From Undibacterium sp. YM2 (GTDB taxonomy: Bacteria; Pseudomonadota; Gammaproteobacteria; Burkholderiales; Burkholderiaceae_D), in the NCBI RefSeq assembly GCF_009937975.1, contig NZ_AP018441.1, positions 5,518,001-5,582,000 of the forward strand: a stretch of 64,000 bases of DNA, written 5' to 3'. Of the stretch, positions 17,152 through 26,400 are shown piece by piece (position 1 is the stretch's first letter; every line of letters begins with the position of its first letter). The notes beneath the pieces are model-generated. The model did no database searches. It was not told where the DNA came from and saw only the letters and a list, made by a program, of their open reading frames with translations. Made by a program: the position numbers and the translations under genes.

Positions 17152-17801
17152 GTTACGCACTTTTTCTACACACGCTGGAACAAAAGCGTGACGAAGACGG
17201 CCATGCTGGCTGCTACAGGGACGACGCCATCAGGGCATTGGCACAGGATGATATCTCATCCATGTTGAACAAGGAGAGGGGTATGAATATCCGGGAGGAA
17301 GGCACAATGGCGAAGAACAGGCTGGAAGAATTGAACCAACTTTTACAATCAGGCAGCAAACCTGACTTCTCTGCTTCAGATGCGGCCTGCAGCCCGCAGT
17401 CATTTGATGTCAAGTACGCCGGGGCTGTGGAGCGCTGCAATCTTTTCCTGATACAAAAACAATTAACCAGTCTCAATACCCAGGCCGCCCGTGTGGATGC
17501 GGCAGCCAGGCTGACGGGCATTGATACCAAAGATATCAAACCAGAGTCACTGCAATTACCCGAAAACCAGACACTGCTCAAGGAACTGCAGACATTCCGG
17601 AAACTGAGCATCAATATCGCTGGATTGCTGGCCTTTGATATTTCACGTCAGGAACGCTCAGAACATCTGCAAAAAAACATACAGCAAATCGGTGTCAAAG
17701 CCAGGGAAATACTGAATACCCTCTCCCCCATCCATCATGAGTTGAGGCTGGAAACAGAGGATGCGAAACAGGCCAATACGGGAATCAGAAATGGAAATTG
17801 A
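17148..17801 (+). CDS. Unknown soluble helical protein
   Basis: A 217-residue protein, almost entirely helical and polar with coiled-coil-like stretches (RLEELNQLLQ, ERCNLFLIQKQLTSLNTQ, EHLQKNIQQIGVKAREILNTL). There is no signal peptide. The TTG start overlaps the previous stop (TTGA) with AAGGGG upstream; an ATG at 17283 after GAGAGGGG is an alternative start giving 172 residues. It is translationally linked to a membrane pair and followed by another soluble protein. A cytoplasmic adaptor is a possible role, not shown. Confidence 0.6.
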   Translation: MSYALFLHTLEQKRDEDGHAGCYRDDAIRALAQDDISSMLNKERGMNIREEGTMAKNRLEELNQLLQSGSKPDFSASDAACSPQSFDVKYAGAVERCNLFLIQKQLTSLNTQAARVDAAARLTGIDTKDIKPESLQLPENQTLLKELQTFRKLSINIAGLLAFDISRQERSEHLQKNIQQIGVKAREILNTLSPIHHELRLETEDAKQANTGIRNGN

Positions 17802-18207
17802 AAACGCATGCTTTTACCTGATCAAGGACAAGGGTAGTGAAAAAATTGTATTCACGCTGTCAGATGGTGTTAAAGACAGATTGCGCTTCATTGAGAATAT
17901 GAGTGCAGGCCTGGAAGAGTCTTTTGACCCGGCTACATCCACCATCGTCCGCCGCATAGGCAATGCCACTGAAATCTGGGAAGACGAATTCTCAGCAAAG
18001 GTGCTGGGCATCCTCGTCAATGACGGCCTGGAACTTGATACCCTGGAATCCTTGCAACTGGTACAGCAGATACGCCAGCAATCACTGCCTTTGCATGACT
18101 TGAATGGCATACGTGGCCTGGTTGCCCAATTGCACGAAGAACGCCGGGAAATTGAAGCTTCGCGCAGTAATTTATGGCGCAGCTTTGCGCATCGCTCCGC
18201 CATCTGA
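17791..18207 (+). CDS. Unknown small soluble protein
   Basis: A 138-residue protein starting at ATG 17791, overlapping the previous gene by 11 bases. It is acidic in the N-terminal two thirds (ENMSAGLEESFDPATS, EIWEDEFSAK) and ends in a basic helix. No signal, no membrane segment, no recognised domain. Its size and charge recall Dot/Icm adaptor proteins such as IcmS/IcmW, but no sequence similarity to them is visible. It is the last gene of the operon before a terminator. Confidence 0.6.
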   Translation: MEIENACFYLIKDKGSEKIVFTLSDGVKDRLRFIENMSAGLEESFDPATSTIVRRIGNATEIWEDEFSAKVLGILVNDGLELDTLESLQLVQQIRQQSLPLHDLNGIRGLVAQLHEERREIEASRSNLWRSFAHRSAI

Positions 18208-18227
18208 AGCACATAAAAAAAGTAAAT

Positions 18228-18267
18228 AAAAAAAGCACCGCATTATTTTAATTTGCGGTGCTTTTTT
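18228..18267. terminator. Bidirectional rho-independent terminator
   Basis: GCACCGCA/TGCGGTGC with flanking A and T runs on both sides (AAAAAAGC... and ...GCTTTTTT). It sits between convergent genes ending at 18207 (+) and 18285 (-) and should stop transcription from both. Confidence 0.85.
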
Positions 18268-18284
18268 GTTTATCTATGCTCTGT

Positions 18285-19724
18285 TTAGTCGGTAACGATA
18301 ATCAAACGCCCCAACAACCTTGACTCCACCTGACGGATACGCTTGCCGGTGGCAATTTCAATTTCACGCAAGGCACCATCAAAAGTACCAAAGAAGGTAC
18401 CGCCCATCTTGATATCCTGATCCTTGGTCTGGTAAGACAGCGAGTAACCATTCTTTGATGCCAGGCGCAACAGTGCATTGCGCAAGGTTTTGTCATTCAA
18501 TGAAATTTCCCATTTGGTGCGTGAGGCCTCCTGCACTTCCACATTCGCCTGCACCGGGAAAGAGATCACGCTGCTATTGGCTGTGGTCGTCGCTACCTCT
18601 GTGATGACATTATTATCGACTACTGATGAAGTAGCTTGTGCCTCTGCGGCAGCAAACCTGGCCTTGGTCATAGCTGGTTTGGCCTCATCTGCGCCTGCAA
18701 CTGCTACGGGCAAATCCATCCTGCTCATTCTATAGCCGCCTGCGGCAGGCCTCGGGAAACGGTAGTCAGCACGTATCATTCTGGCGGCAGGGGTGGGCTT
18801 GGCATCGCCATCTTCAAAGCTGATAGGTTGTGCAACTGGCTTGGCCGTGGTCGCATCCTGAGGAGCAGATGAGGGCCCCGGCTTGACCTGCTGGCTGCGG
18901 GCATTCAGTTGCTCAAGCTTTTCACGGTATTGTGCCTCCAGCGCTTCGAGTTGCGCCATTTTTGCCCTGGTTGCCTGCTCCACGCGCTGGTTGATCATGC
19001 TGTCTATCGTGCCATCAGTTACCTTGACACCAACACTGGCGCTGCCGCGATTGTCGCCGACTTCACCCAGCGCACGCACGGGTACATCCACGCTCGCTAT
19101 CGGTACTGCACGCGCTTCTGTAATCGCAGCGTGCGCCGGTTGCAGACGCAAGGCGATCAGAGGCTCAGGGGTCTCAAATTGCTGCCTGATGGTCACATGA
19201 CGCAGTATGCTCTTGTCCTTGCCCTGGCTGAGCAACTGAGATGCGTAGTTGCGGTTGGACATGGGTGCCAAAGTGATTTCACGGCTTTCCCAGTTGATAT
19301 CGGCAATCAGCTTGTGCTTGAGTAGCACACCATCGAGTGCAATCACCCAGGTCTGGGCACTGTTCCACTCTATCTTGTTCCGCAGATTCACGCCTTTCAG
19401 CGCGAACACACGCCAGCCCTGGCTTTCCGGCACGATACCGCGCAAGCCTGTGAGCATATCGACACCCTTGTTGGCAGCCACCGGTATCATCACCATGTCC
19501 ATGTCGATGTGACCATGATGCAGGGTATTGGCGGTTGCGCCCACTACCCGCTCTTCACGGACATCAACCACTTTTCTCTGCGCACCAGATATCTGATAGA
19601 CATAAGGCGTATTGGAATTGCTGACGACCTCAAAGCCCGCCAAGGCAACCGGCGCATAGGCCGCAAACCCAGTGGCAAAAATACTGGAAACCAGAATGCT
19701 CAATAAATTGCGTGGATATTTCAT
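18285..19724 (-). CDS. PilL/TcpQ-domain periplasmic protein
   Basis: A 479-residue exported protein: signal peptide with cleavage after VALA, an N-terminal beta-rich domain to about residue 175, a coiled-coil stretch near residues 255-290 (RAKMAQLEALEAQYREKLEQ), an Ala/Pro linker, and a C-terminal domain from about residue 395 (WEISLNDKTLRNALLRLAS, then GGTFFGTFDGALREI). The C-terminal pattern matches the TcpQ/PilL family, which supports secretin-like rings in IncI-type pili. It lies 112 bases downstream of icmT, likely the last gene of the dotD-dotC-dotB-icmT operon, and ends at the shared terminator. The likely role is an envelope-spanning accessory to the outer-membrane core; that is inference. 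Confidence 0.75.
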   Translation of the reverse strand: MKYPRNLLSILVSSIFATGFAAYAPVALAGFEVVSNSNTPYVYQISGAQRKVVDVREERVVGATANTLHHGHIDMDMVMIPVAANKGVDMLTGLRGIVPESQGWRVFALKGVNLRNKIEWNSAQTWVIALDGVLLKHKLIADINWESREITLAPMSNRNYASQLLSQGKDKSILRHVTIRQQFETPEPLIALRLQPAHAAITEARAVPIASVDVPVRALGEVGDNRGSASVGVKVTDGTIDSMINQRVEQATRAKMAQLEALEAQYREKLEQLNARSQQVKPGPSSAPQDATTAKPVAQPISFEDGDAKPTPAARMIRADYRFPRPAAGGYRMSRMDLPVAVAGADEAKPAMTKARFAAAEAQATSSVVDNNVITEVATTTANSSVISFPVQANVEVQEASRTKWEISLNDKTLRNALLRLASKNGYSLSYQTKDQDIKMGGTFFGTFDGALREIEIATGKRIRQVESRLLGRLIIVTD

Positions 19725-19836
19725 CAGTAATTACTCCGGTAGCGCAACGCTACAAAAATTAAATTCTTATTTGATGCCAAGACTCATACACCATCCAGGG
19801 TACATGCCGACATGGCACATGAGTCTCAAAGCAATG

Positions 19837-20124
19837 CTAACTACGGTAACGCTTCATTTCATTCCAGTTTTTTGCATAACGGACCTTGCCACCGATAAAG
19901 CAACGCACCAGGCGAAACACCACCATTGGTGAATACTTGAAACGTTCCAGTATCGTCAATGCCACAATCACGGTAACAGCCACTACAAAGGTGAACATAT
20001 TGGCGTGCAATAACCAGAACACCAATGGGAACACTGCAACATAGTTAATACCCAGGAAACGCAACTCCCTGGCAGAGTCACGCCAGATTACTTTCGCGGT
20101 GCCGTCATCTATATTATTTGCCAT
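19837..20124 (-). CDS. icmT: IcmT/TraK-like protein
   Basis: A 95-residue protein, close to the 86 residues of Legionella IcmT. The N-terminus carries the family pattern W-R-D-S-A-R-x-x-R-F (here IWRDSARELRFLGINY), then two hydrophobic segments (AVFPLVFWLLHANMF and FVVAVTVIVALTILERF), then VVFRLVRCFIGGKVR corresponding to the conserved F-R-x-x-R-x-F-x-x-G end. It is a small inner-membrane component needed for pore formation in Legionella. It begins 18 bases after the dotB stop, in one operon with dotD, dotC and dotB. Confidence 0.9.
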   Translation of the reverse strand: MANNIDDGTAKVIWRDSARELRFLGINYVAVFPLVFWLLHANMFTFVVAVTVIVALTILERFKYSPMVVFRLVRCFIGGKVRYAKNWNEMKRYRS

Positions 20125-20142
20125 CTCAACTCCTTGTCAGGG

Positions 20143-21396
20143 TCAGTCACTGCCCAGCATGCGTTCTGCCTGGCTGGCACTGACTTCATATTTTTTGTAT
20201 TCAATCTCGGAAATCATGCCTTCACGGTAGTAACGCCTGGCCTCATCTACCAGTAGCTGCTTTCTTTCCTTGACGATAGAGTGCGTCAGGAAGGGCAACA
20301 TGTTCACATCAGCGCCTACCTGCTCTATCAGACGAGTCTTGACCTCATCATCAAACACAAGATACTCACGCAAGGCGATACGTTTGAAATTACCGTCATC
20401 ATTTTTTTCTGTCGAAGCAACCAGGCGCTGAGTCAGGATCACCTTGGTGGTATCGATCAGATCGACCATCTTGGATACCCGCTCTTCATGCGGGAACACA
20501 TTCACCATGCGCTTCCAGGTCTGGCCTACCGAGTTGGTATGCAGGGTGGAATACACCGCCTTACCCACCTGGGCTGCCATGATCCCGGCATTGATGGTTT
20601 CATGGTCACGCATTTCACCGACCATGAGGATGTTCGGATCACGGCGCACTGCATTACGGATAAATTCTGAAAATGATTTCAGGTGGCGGCCTATCTCGTG
20701 CTGGGCCACCATTGATGAATAGCGTTTGCATTTATCGAAGACAAATTCAATAGGATCTTCCCCCGTCAATATGCGTTTGTTCGACTCCGGCTGTTCCAGG
20801 ATGTAGCGGATGACCGCCGCCAGCAAGGTCGTCTTGCCTGAACCGGTTTCTCCCGTTACCAGCACCAGGCCAATTTCAGGGAACAGTTGCTCCATCAGTT
20901 CAGGAGGCAACTTCATGGTAGAAATTTCTGGCGGGTTTTCCTGCAAAGGACGCATGACGATTTCTACACCCGGCCCTGAAGGCGAGAGGCAACCGGTCGC
21001 ATTCATACGAAAGCGTACGGATACGCCACGCTGCCCTTCCAGTTTTAATTCATAGGCATAGTCAATCGCTTCACCGCTACCGAGTTTGGATGGGCCATTG
21101 GTACCATAAACCTCAGTGACGATGGTATTGAGTTCACTGGTTTCCAGGCTGCGCTTGGTAAGCTTGAAGATGGGCTTGCCTACCCTGACCTTGACCGGGT
21201 CACCCGTCTTCAGATAAATATCAGATACGCCTATGTCCAGGCAATGCTGCAGCAATCTGCGAAAAGAGTTTTGCTCAAAGGTATTGGGCACGTCCTTGAA
21301 TGCATAACGTGCTTCGACCGCCTCGCGGTCGAAATTGACATCCTGATTTTTTGCTGGCTTGGGAGCAAGTGCAATAGGCTGTACAAGCGCGGACAT
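20143..21396 (-). CDS. dotB: DotB secretion ATPase
   Basis: DotB (TraJ in IncI) is the hexameric PilT/VirB11-type ATPase at the cytoplasmic base of the channel. This 417-residue copy has Walker A GETGSGKT near residue 185, the Asp box GEDPIEFV, a Walker B-like NILMVGEMRDHETI and a His box TLHTNSVGQT. Legionella DotB has 377 residues. The gene starts 13 bases after the dotC stop, although its ribosome site is weak, and is followed closely by icmT. The order dotD-dotC-dotB is the same as in Legionella and the IncI tra region. The substrate is ATP; energy is used for channel assembly and transport. Confidence 0.95.
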   Translation of the reverse strand: MSALVQPIALAPKPAKNQDVNFDREAVEARYAFKDVPNTFEQNSFRRLLQHCLDIGVSDIYLKTGDPVKVRVGKPIFKLTKRSLETSELNTIVTEVYGTNGPSKLGSGEAIDYAYELKLEGQRGVSVRFRMNATGCLSPSGPGVEIVMRPLQENPPEISTMKLPPELMEQLFPEIGLVLVTGETGSGKTTLLAAVIRYILEQPESNKRILTGEDPIEFVFDKCKRYSSMVAQHEIGRHLKSFSEFIRNAVRRDPNILMVGEMRDHETINAGIMAAQVGKAVYSTLHTNSVGQTWKRMVNVFPHEERVSKMVDLIDTTKVILTQRLVASTEKNDDGNFKRIALREYLVFDDEVKTRLIEQVGADVNMLPFLTHSIVKERKQLLVDEARRYYREGMISEIEYKKYEVSASQAERMLGSD

Positions 21397-21409
21397 AATT
21401 AACTCGCTA

Positions 21410-22354
21410 TCAAAAGCTGGGGAACAACATCCAGTCGTTGGAATTCAAATTGAATTCAGGACGCTCGGTAATGGTCAGCGTAATATCATCAATCGATATG
21501 CCAGTCTTGCCATTGCCAGTAACGCCAAGGCGGTTGCGCGAGACAAAGGGCTTGGTCACCAGGTTTTGCAACAACAGATATTGATAGCGCTGCATGCCGG
21601 AGAAGTCTTCATTCAGCATCGCCAGATTTTGACGGTAAATCGCATTCGCCTGATCTACCCCCTTGTCCCAGCCTTCAGCCAGCGCCTGGTTCCAGACCCG
21701 CTTTTCTTCATCATTTTTAGGGAACAGGCTGGGGTGCACATCATTGCCCGGCATGCCTGCATCAAACACCAGATAATTTTCCCAGATAGGAATGGTGGTG
21801 ATCAGACGTGCCTGCTTTTTGATGCGGAAGCTGGCCTTGGAATAACGCAGCACATCACCCTGGCCATCTTTGTCGCTCAACAGGTTTTTTGCACCCAGTA
21901 TGACAGGTGGTTGCATGACGCAATTTTCGTTAGGGCGTTCAGCAATCAGTTTTTGCGAGTAACGGTTTTTTTCTTCCTTGCCGCAATCGAGCATCAATGG
22001 TGCAAAGTTGAATATCCTGTCCATCTCTGAACGGTGACGGTACAAAAATTCCTTGATCAAGATAGACCGGGCAACCAGGCCATTGCGTATGCCCAGGCCA
22101 TAGGCAGCTTCGCGCACGGCAGCTACACGCAGGTCGCGGATATCGCTGCCCTTGAATGGATCATCCTCACTGCGCTTGGCCTTGGCAATATTGTCTGCAG
22201 AAAAATCATCCAGTGTCGGCGCGGCAGATTCTCTGACCGTGTTGCCGGCATTCAGATTCACAGTGATGGGCTCGCCTTTGCTGTCGTAGGCAAAGGCAGA
22301 GGCACCACATAGTGCAAGCAAGGATACAACAGCAATTTGACTTAATTTGAACAT
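21410..22354 (-). CDS. dotC: DotC outer-membrane core protein
   Basis: DotC (TraI in IncI) is part of the outer-membrane core with DotD and DotH. From ATG 22354 it has 314 residues. It shows IRDLRVAAVREAAYGLG followed by RNGLVARSILIKEFL, then MDRIFNFAPLMLD, the family hallmark, and ISIDDITLTITERPEFN near the C-terminus. The signal peptide is LLALCGASAFA; unlike Legionella DotC the Cys is preceded by Leu rather than Gly/Ala/Ser, so signal peptidase I cleavage after AFA looks more likely than lipidation. A longer frame back to 22492 overlaps dotD and lacks a signal peptide at its start. It is co-transcribed with dotD and dotB. Confidence 0.92.
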   Translation of the reverse strand: MFKLSQIAVVSLLALCGASAFAYDSKGEPITVNLNAGNTVRESAAPTLDDFSADNIAKAKRSEDDPFKGSDIRDLRVAAVREAAYGLGIRNGLVARSILIKEFLYRHRSEMDRIFNFAPLMLDCGKEEKNRYSQKLIAERPNENCVMQPPVILGAKNLLSDKDGQGDVLRYSKASFRIKKQARLITTIPIWENYLVFDAGMPGNDVHPSLFPKNDEEKRVWNQALAEGWDKGVDQANAIYRQNLAMLNEDFSGMQRYQYLLLQNLVTKPFVSRNRLGVTGNGKTGISIDDITLTITERPEFNLNSNDWMLFPSF

Positions 22355-22373
22355 ACAAGACCCGTTATCAATA

Positions 22374-22907
22374 TTAGTCAAAGAAGCGAACCAGCACTTT
22401 TCTTCTTGCTTCATCAACCACGATATCTGCACGTGAACCTGCCTGCAAACCGGCATCGCGCAAGATGGAAGCGATGGATTGTTCCCTGGCATTGATCTTC
22501 ACCATGACAGGTATGGCAGGCACACTGCCTTCGGGCTGCATGTATTCATAGCCAGAACGTATTGCCATCTGACGTGCCACTTCCTGTATCGGGCCAGCCT
22601 CCCAGACAAAGCTGATTTTTGCCGTCATGCCATAGGGTTCTTTGGTATTGGCCGCCTTATCCATTTTCAACTGTTGTGTGGGCGAGAGCTGGGCTTTTTC
22701 AACTGCGGCGCGGGTATTGCTCGCTTCTGCCAGCAATTGCGAATTGCGCTCTATCGCATCGGCAGTTGATAACAATTGCTGCTGCAAAGTCACTGTCTCT
22801 GACAAACGCGATTTCTGGTCCTCTGCCACCTTGGGATTTCTCGTCTGGCAGCCAGCCAGGGTTGCAGAAACAACTAACAAGCTAACAGCAAATTTGATCT
22901 GGTTCAT
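22374..22907 (-). CDS. dotD: DotD outer-membrane lipoprotein
   Basis: DotD (TraH in IncI) is the lipoprotein that places DotH in the outer membrane. From ATG 22907 there are 177 residues with a good lipobox (ATLAGC). The middle is helical with QLSPTQQLKMDK, and the C-terminal secretin-N0-like domain shows GMTAKISFVWEAGPIQEVA, IPVMVKINAREQSIASILR and DAGLQAGSRADIVV, as in Legionella DotD (163 residues). It is the first gene of dotD-dotC-dotB-icmT. A 530-base gap upstream contains the TTAAGACAAT box 150 bases before the start. Confidence 0.93.
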   Translation of the reverse strand: MNQIKFAVSLLVVSATLAGCQTRNPKVAEDQKSRLSETVTLQQQLLSTADAIERNSQLLAEASNTRAAVEKAQLSPTQQLKMDKAANTKEPYGMTAKISFVWEAGPIQEVARQMAIRSGYEYMQPEGSVPAIPVMVKINAREQSIASILRDAGLQAGSRADIVVDEARRKVLVRFFD

Positions 22908-23057
22908 GGATGAAGTCTCTGAGTTGCAAGCGCGCATTCAACGCGCAACATGTAAGGCCCTGGTGGTACAGGATTTTCATCAGCACCGGTCTGGCATGCT
23001 GTTGAAAACCTGTTTATTTCCATTTCTACGAATGAAAATCAAAATAATACGAAAACT

Positions 23058-23070
23058 TTAAGACAATGAT
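23058..23070 (-). promoter_or_regulatory. Shared TTAAGACAAT box upstream of dotD
   Basis: TTAAGACAATGAT on the plus strand (ATCATTGTCTTAA in the direction of transcription), 150-163 bases before the dotD ATG. Thirteen bases are identical to the copy upstream of dotJ and ten to the copy upstream of icmD. It is a candidate activator site shared by secretion operons. Confidence 0.4.
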
Positions 23071-23384
23071 AGCATAAAATATTTGCAGATTTTGTTGAAA
23101 TTACAGCGCTGAAACAGAGTATTTTTCAGGGCGCAGCAGATTCTGATTTTCTTGCAACAATGCACGCACTCCCCCTGTGGGCTGCAAGATTCAGACAGTC
23201 CCAGACATGCATTGCTTGCAGGAAAATTGGGAGCAAAGCATGATTGAATTTACCGGGCGACAAACAGTGCCGTCGAACGAGGCTGTGCAAGCAGAGGAAA
23301 CAAGCATTGGCAGACTATCCACGGCATCAGCCGCAACCAGGATGATGGGCGTGTCGCCAACAGTCTTCAGCATGCTCACACCAG

Positions 23385-23410
23385 AACGGACAGCAATTGC
23401 TGTCCGTTTT
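23385..23410. terminator. Hairpin after dotO, probable terminator
   Basis: AACGGACAGCA/TGCTGTCCGTT is an eleven-base perfect stem with almost no loop, 30 bases past the dotO stop. Four Ts follow on the plus strand and none on the dotO strand, so it is at best a weak terminator for dotO. Confidence 0.45.
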
Positions 23411-23439
23411 CAGTTCCGCTATGTATGCTTGAGCTAGTT

Positions 23440-26400
23440 TTATACCAAAGCCGCTGCCCGCTTTTTCTCTTCGTGGTCTTTTTTATGGGAATACGTCAGC
23501 AGTTCCTCAGCCATGGCTTCAATGATATTAGTGTCGTCATCCTCACCTATCATGCCGGTGGCGGATTTTCTGGCGAGCTCCCGGCGTTCTATCTCATCCA
23601 TGGCTGAACCGTCAGGGAAGTTTTCTGCCAATACCCTTCTGGCCTTGGAAGATCCGATGGCTCGGTAGAGCTTGTCCCTGAGGATGGTGTCTTTGCGCGT
23701 GGTTGAGAATGCCCATAATTCCATGGGGCCGACAGTGTTGGTCAGTAATTGCTCGTTCCTGTGTTTCTTGGTCGAGAAAATCGCCAGGAAAGTCGAACCA
23801 CCAGAACGCGGCGGGTGCACCCGGCCAGACTCCAGTGCATGACGGGCGGTTTTTGACAAACCAAAACGGTCGCCAATTTCTTTGACCTGGGCAGCATCAC
23901 CACCATCCAGTACAAAGATGGACGTCGCAAACTCCACCATCTCTTTATCAAAGTCATTCATGGATTGCGACAGCAGGCAAACCTGCACGCCCCATTTGCG
24001 ACCTTCACGCATATATACCAGCACCTGGTCACGCACCACCGGTGAATTTTCTGTCCTGTGGAATTCATCGAAGACAACCCGTTTAGGATCTTCCTTGATT
24101 TCATCGACGCGGCCTTTGTGGTAAGTCTTGTACAGAGGACGGCATTCCTGCAAATTCTCTTCATTGAAGAAGAAGTTGCGTGTGCCGATGAACTGACCCA
24201 ACATATACATGATACCGGTGCGGCGGTCGGCAGCAGCACCGCCGGATTTGGCCACTTCATCCAGATCAATCGCGACGATACGTGTATCACCGATATCGAA
24301 CCTGGTGGTTGATGTCAGTACCGGATACTCACGCAAGACGGACTGTATCATGCGCGAAAACGCATCAACGATGGTTTCGGAAGTCGCGGTCTTTGGTTTG
24401 GTGTAAACGTCCCTGAAAGACTGATCCTGCACAACAGATGTCAGGTCATTCATATTGGGGACGGCAAAGCGCTGGGCCAGGATGGCTTCATGCACCATGC
24501 CGTGCCTGAACAATTCGTCGGTGATATCCCACCAGGTAGTAATTTCATCGGTATGCAGCCCCAATGACCTGACGGCAGCATCGACTTTTTCATCCTGATG
24601 CTCAGAGTAACGTTTGGGGCTTTTTTCTGGTGAATACAGGCGATAAGCTTCGTCCACCACCATACCGCAAATATCCGGCATGCCGTCATAAGGCTCAGTC
24701 TTACCCATGGGCATGGTCAACAGGGTCAGCAAGTTGACCAGGAATGCGCGCTCTTGCGGTATCGGGTAGTGATAGCCAAGCTGGGTATCAAAAGGATTGA
24801 CGGCATATTCCGGCGTCATGCGTAGACGGAAATAATTGGCCAGATGCTTGAGATTCGGCGGTAGGGCATCCTTGACCAGGGAAATCAAACCGCTTGATGA
24901 AGGGCCGATATCAATCACGGAAATGCGCGGCAGGCGCTTGAGGCCGGGCATCACGCAAATTGCCCAGTTCAACATATTCGACAAGACCGACTTACCAGAA
25001 CCTGGTTTCGCAAAAATGATATCGATCCAGGTCGTTTGTTTGCTGGAGCCAGGCTGATAAGGCCAGAGTTTGCCATCCGGTGAGCGAAATAGTACTGCAC
25101 CTTCTTTCCACGAAGACGCCGGACGCTGCAGAGGCATCATATAGACGATGTCTGGCAATGGAGCTATTGCAGGCGTGCCCATATTTTTTGTCGAAAAGCC
25201 GACCAGAGTAGACGCAACTCCCTCGAAAGGGTCGCCACTCTTGTCGAACACTTCTATGCCGCCCCAGCCTTCGATAGCACGCGCCAGTCTTTGCTCACGG
25301 CTGCGCAAGAGTTTTTCTTCGCCTACCGGTGCCCAGGTCGCAAATGACATCGACACTTTGACGACGGTGCCGCCTTCCATGTCCTGATAGTTCTGCAAGG
25401 CCTGCACCGCATTATTGGCCAGTTTATTGTTAGCAGAGGCAAAGGAGATCAGGGCCGCTATCATGGATTTCATACCAAATCCACGCACGCCGCCGCCTTC
25501 CATCATCATCGAATAACGCCACGGCAAATCCGCTTCCCTGAGGCGCGCAAACAGCCTTTGGAAAGTATTGATGTCCTTGGGAAAGAGGTAGACATGCACA
25601 GGTGCAATGATGCGGTCACCTATGCGCAGCCACTTGCCATTCAATTCTTCGGCATCACGCGGCATGATCTGATGTTCTATGCGCGGATACAGGATGTCTG
25701 AAATATCGCGGGGATGTGGATTTTCAAAAGCACGCGGGGACAGCTTGTCTCCCAGCAGCCTTGGTTTCCACAGCTCGTCTGTGTAATCTGCATCATAAGA
25801 CATGCGTGCCACGCGCAAGGCAGTATGCGCATCCAGGATTTCGCAATCCAGACCCGCCGTCTCCATTTCCAGCTTGACGGAACGCTTGAAGGAACCATGC
25901 CTGTCACGCAGTTCACGGATCGCCGCAAACAGGTATTGGCTGTGCTTCATGATGGGCACGCTATGTTCTTTGTTGAACTGGACTTTTTCCTTGGTGGCTG
26001 CGGCTGCCTCAGCCTTGGTCATGGACGAACCATGGGTCCACAGCACCAGATAGCACTCTTCATGTGAGGTGTATTGCGACATGTGCGCGACTTTGGCATC
26101 GAACATGTCCTGCACATCCATTTGCAGGTTCCTGGCCGTTTCCCTGGAACCATCGAGGGCATAAGTGATGTCGCGCACCACAAAGTCTTTGTCACAACCA
26201 AAGACGATCTGCATGTGGTGCCCTGGATTGCCGAAGAAAGCTTCTATCCCCTGCATCAGTGAGCGGTGGATGGAAGCAAACTCTTCCACACCAACCAGAA
26301 ACCTGGCGCCATCGACCCGTATAAAGCTGATCAGGGAGCCATCTTTGGCGACCAGGGTGCTCTCGTCATCCGTGGTTTCCAGTTCACAATAAACAGAAGC

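Larger units (their letters stand above)
22908..23439. other. dotD upstream region and dotO 3' region, no clear gene
   Basis: The right part holds a hairpin after dotO and the left part an AT-rich stretch (23010-23110) with the TTAAGACAAT box. A 65-codon plus-strand frame from ATG 23240 has a fine ribosome site (GGGAG, six bases before), but its end runs through the hairpin, so it is not called. A -10-like TATTAT (minus sense) lies just beyond the box, without a good -35. Confidence 0.4.

Noticed and set aside
23191..23379. Minus-strand 62-codon Cys-rich frame between dotO and dotD
   Set aside because: The first codon is GTG without a ribosome site and the frame has no continuation or similarity; kept as intergenic.
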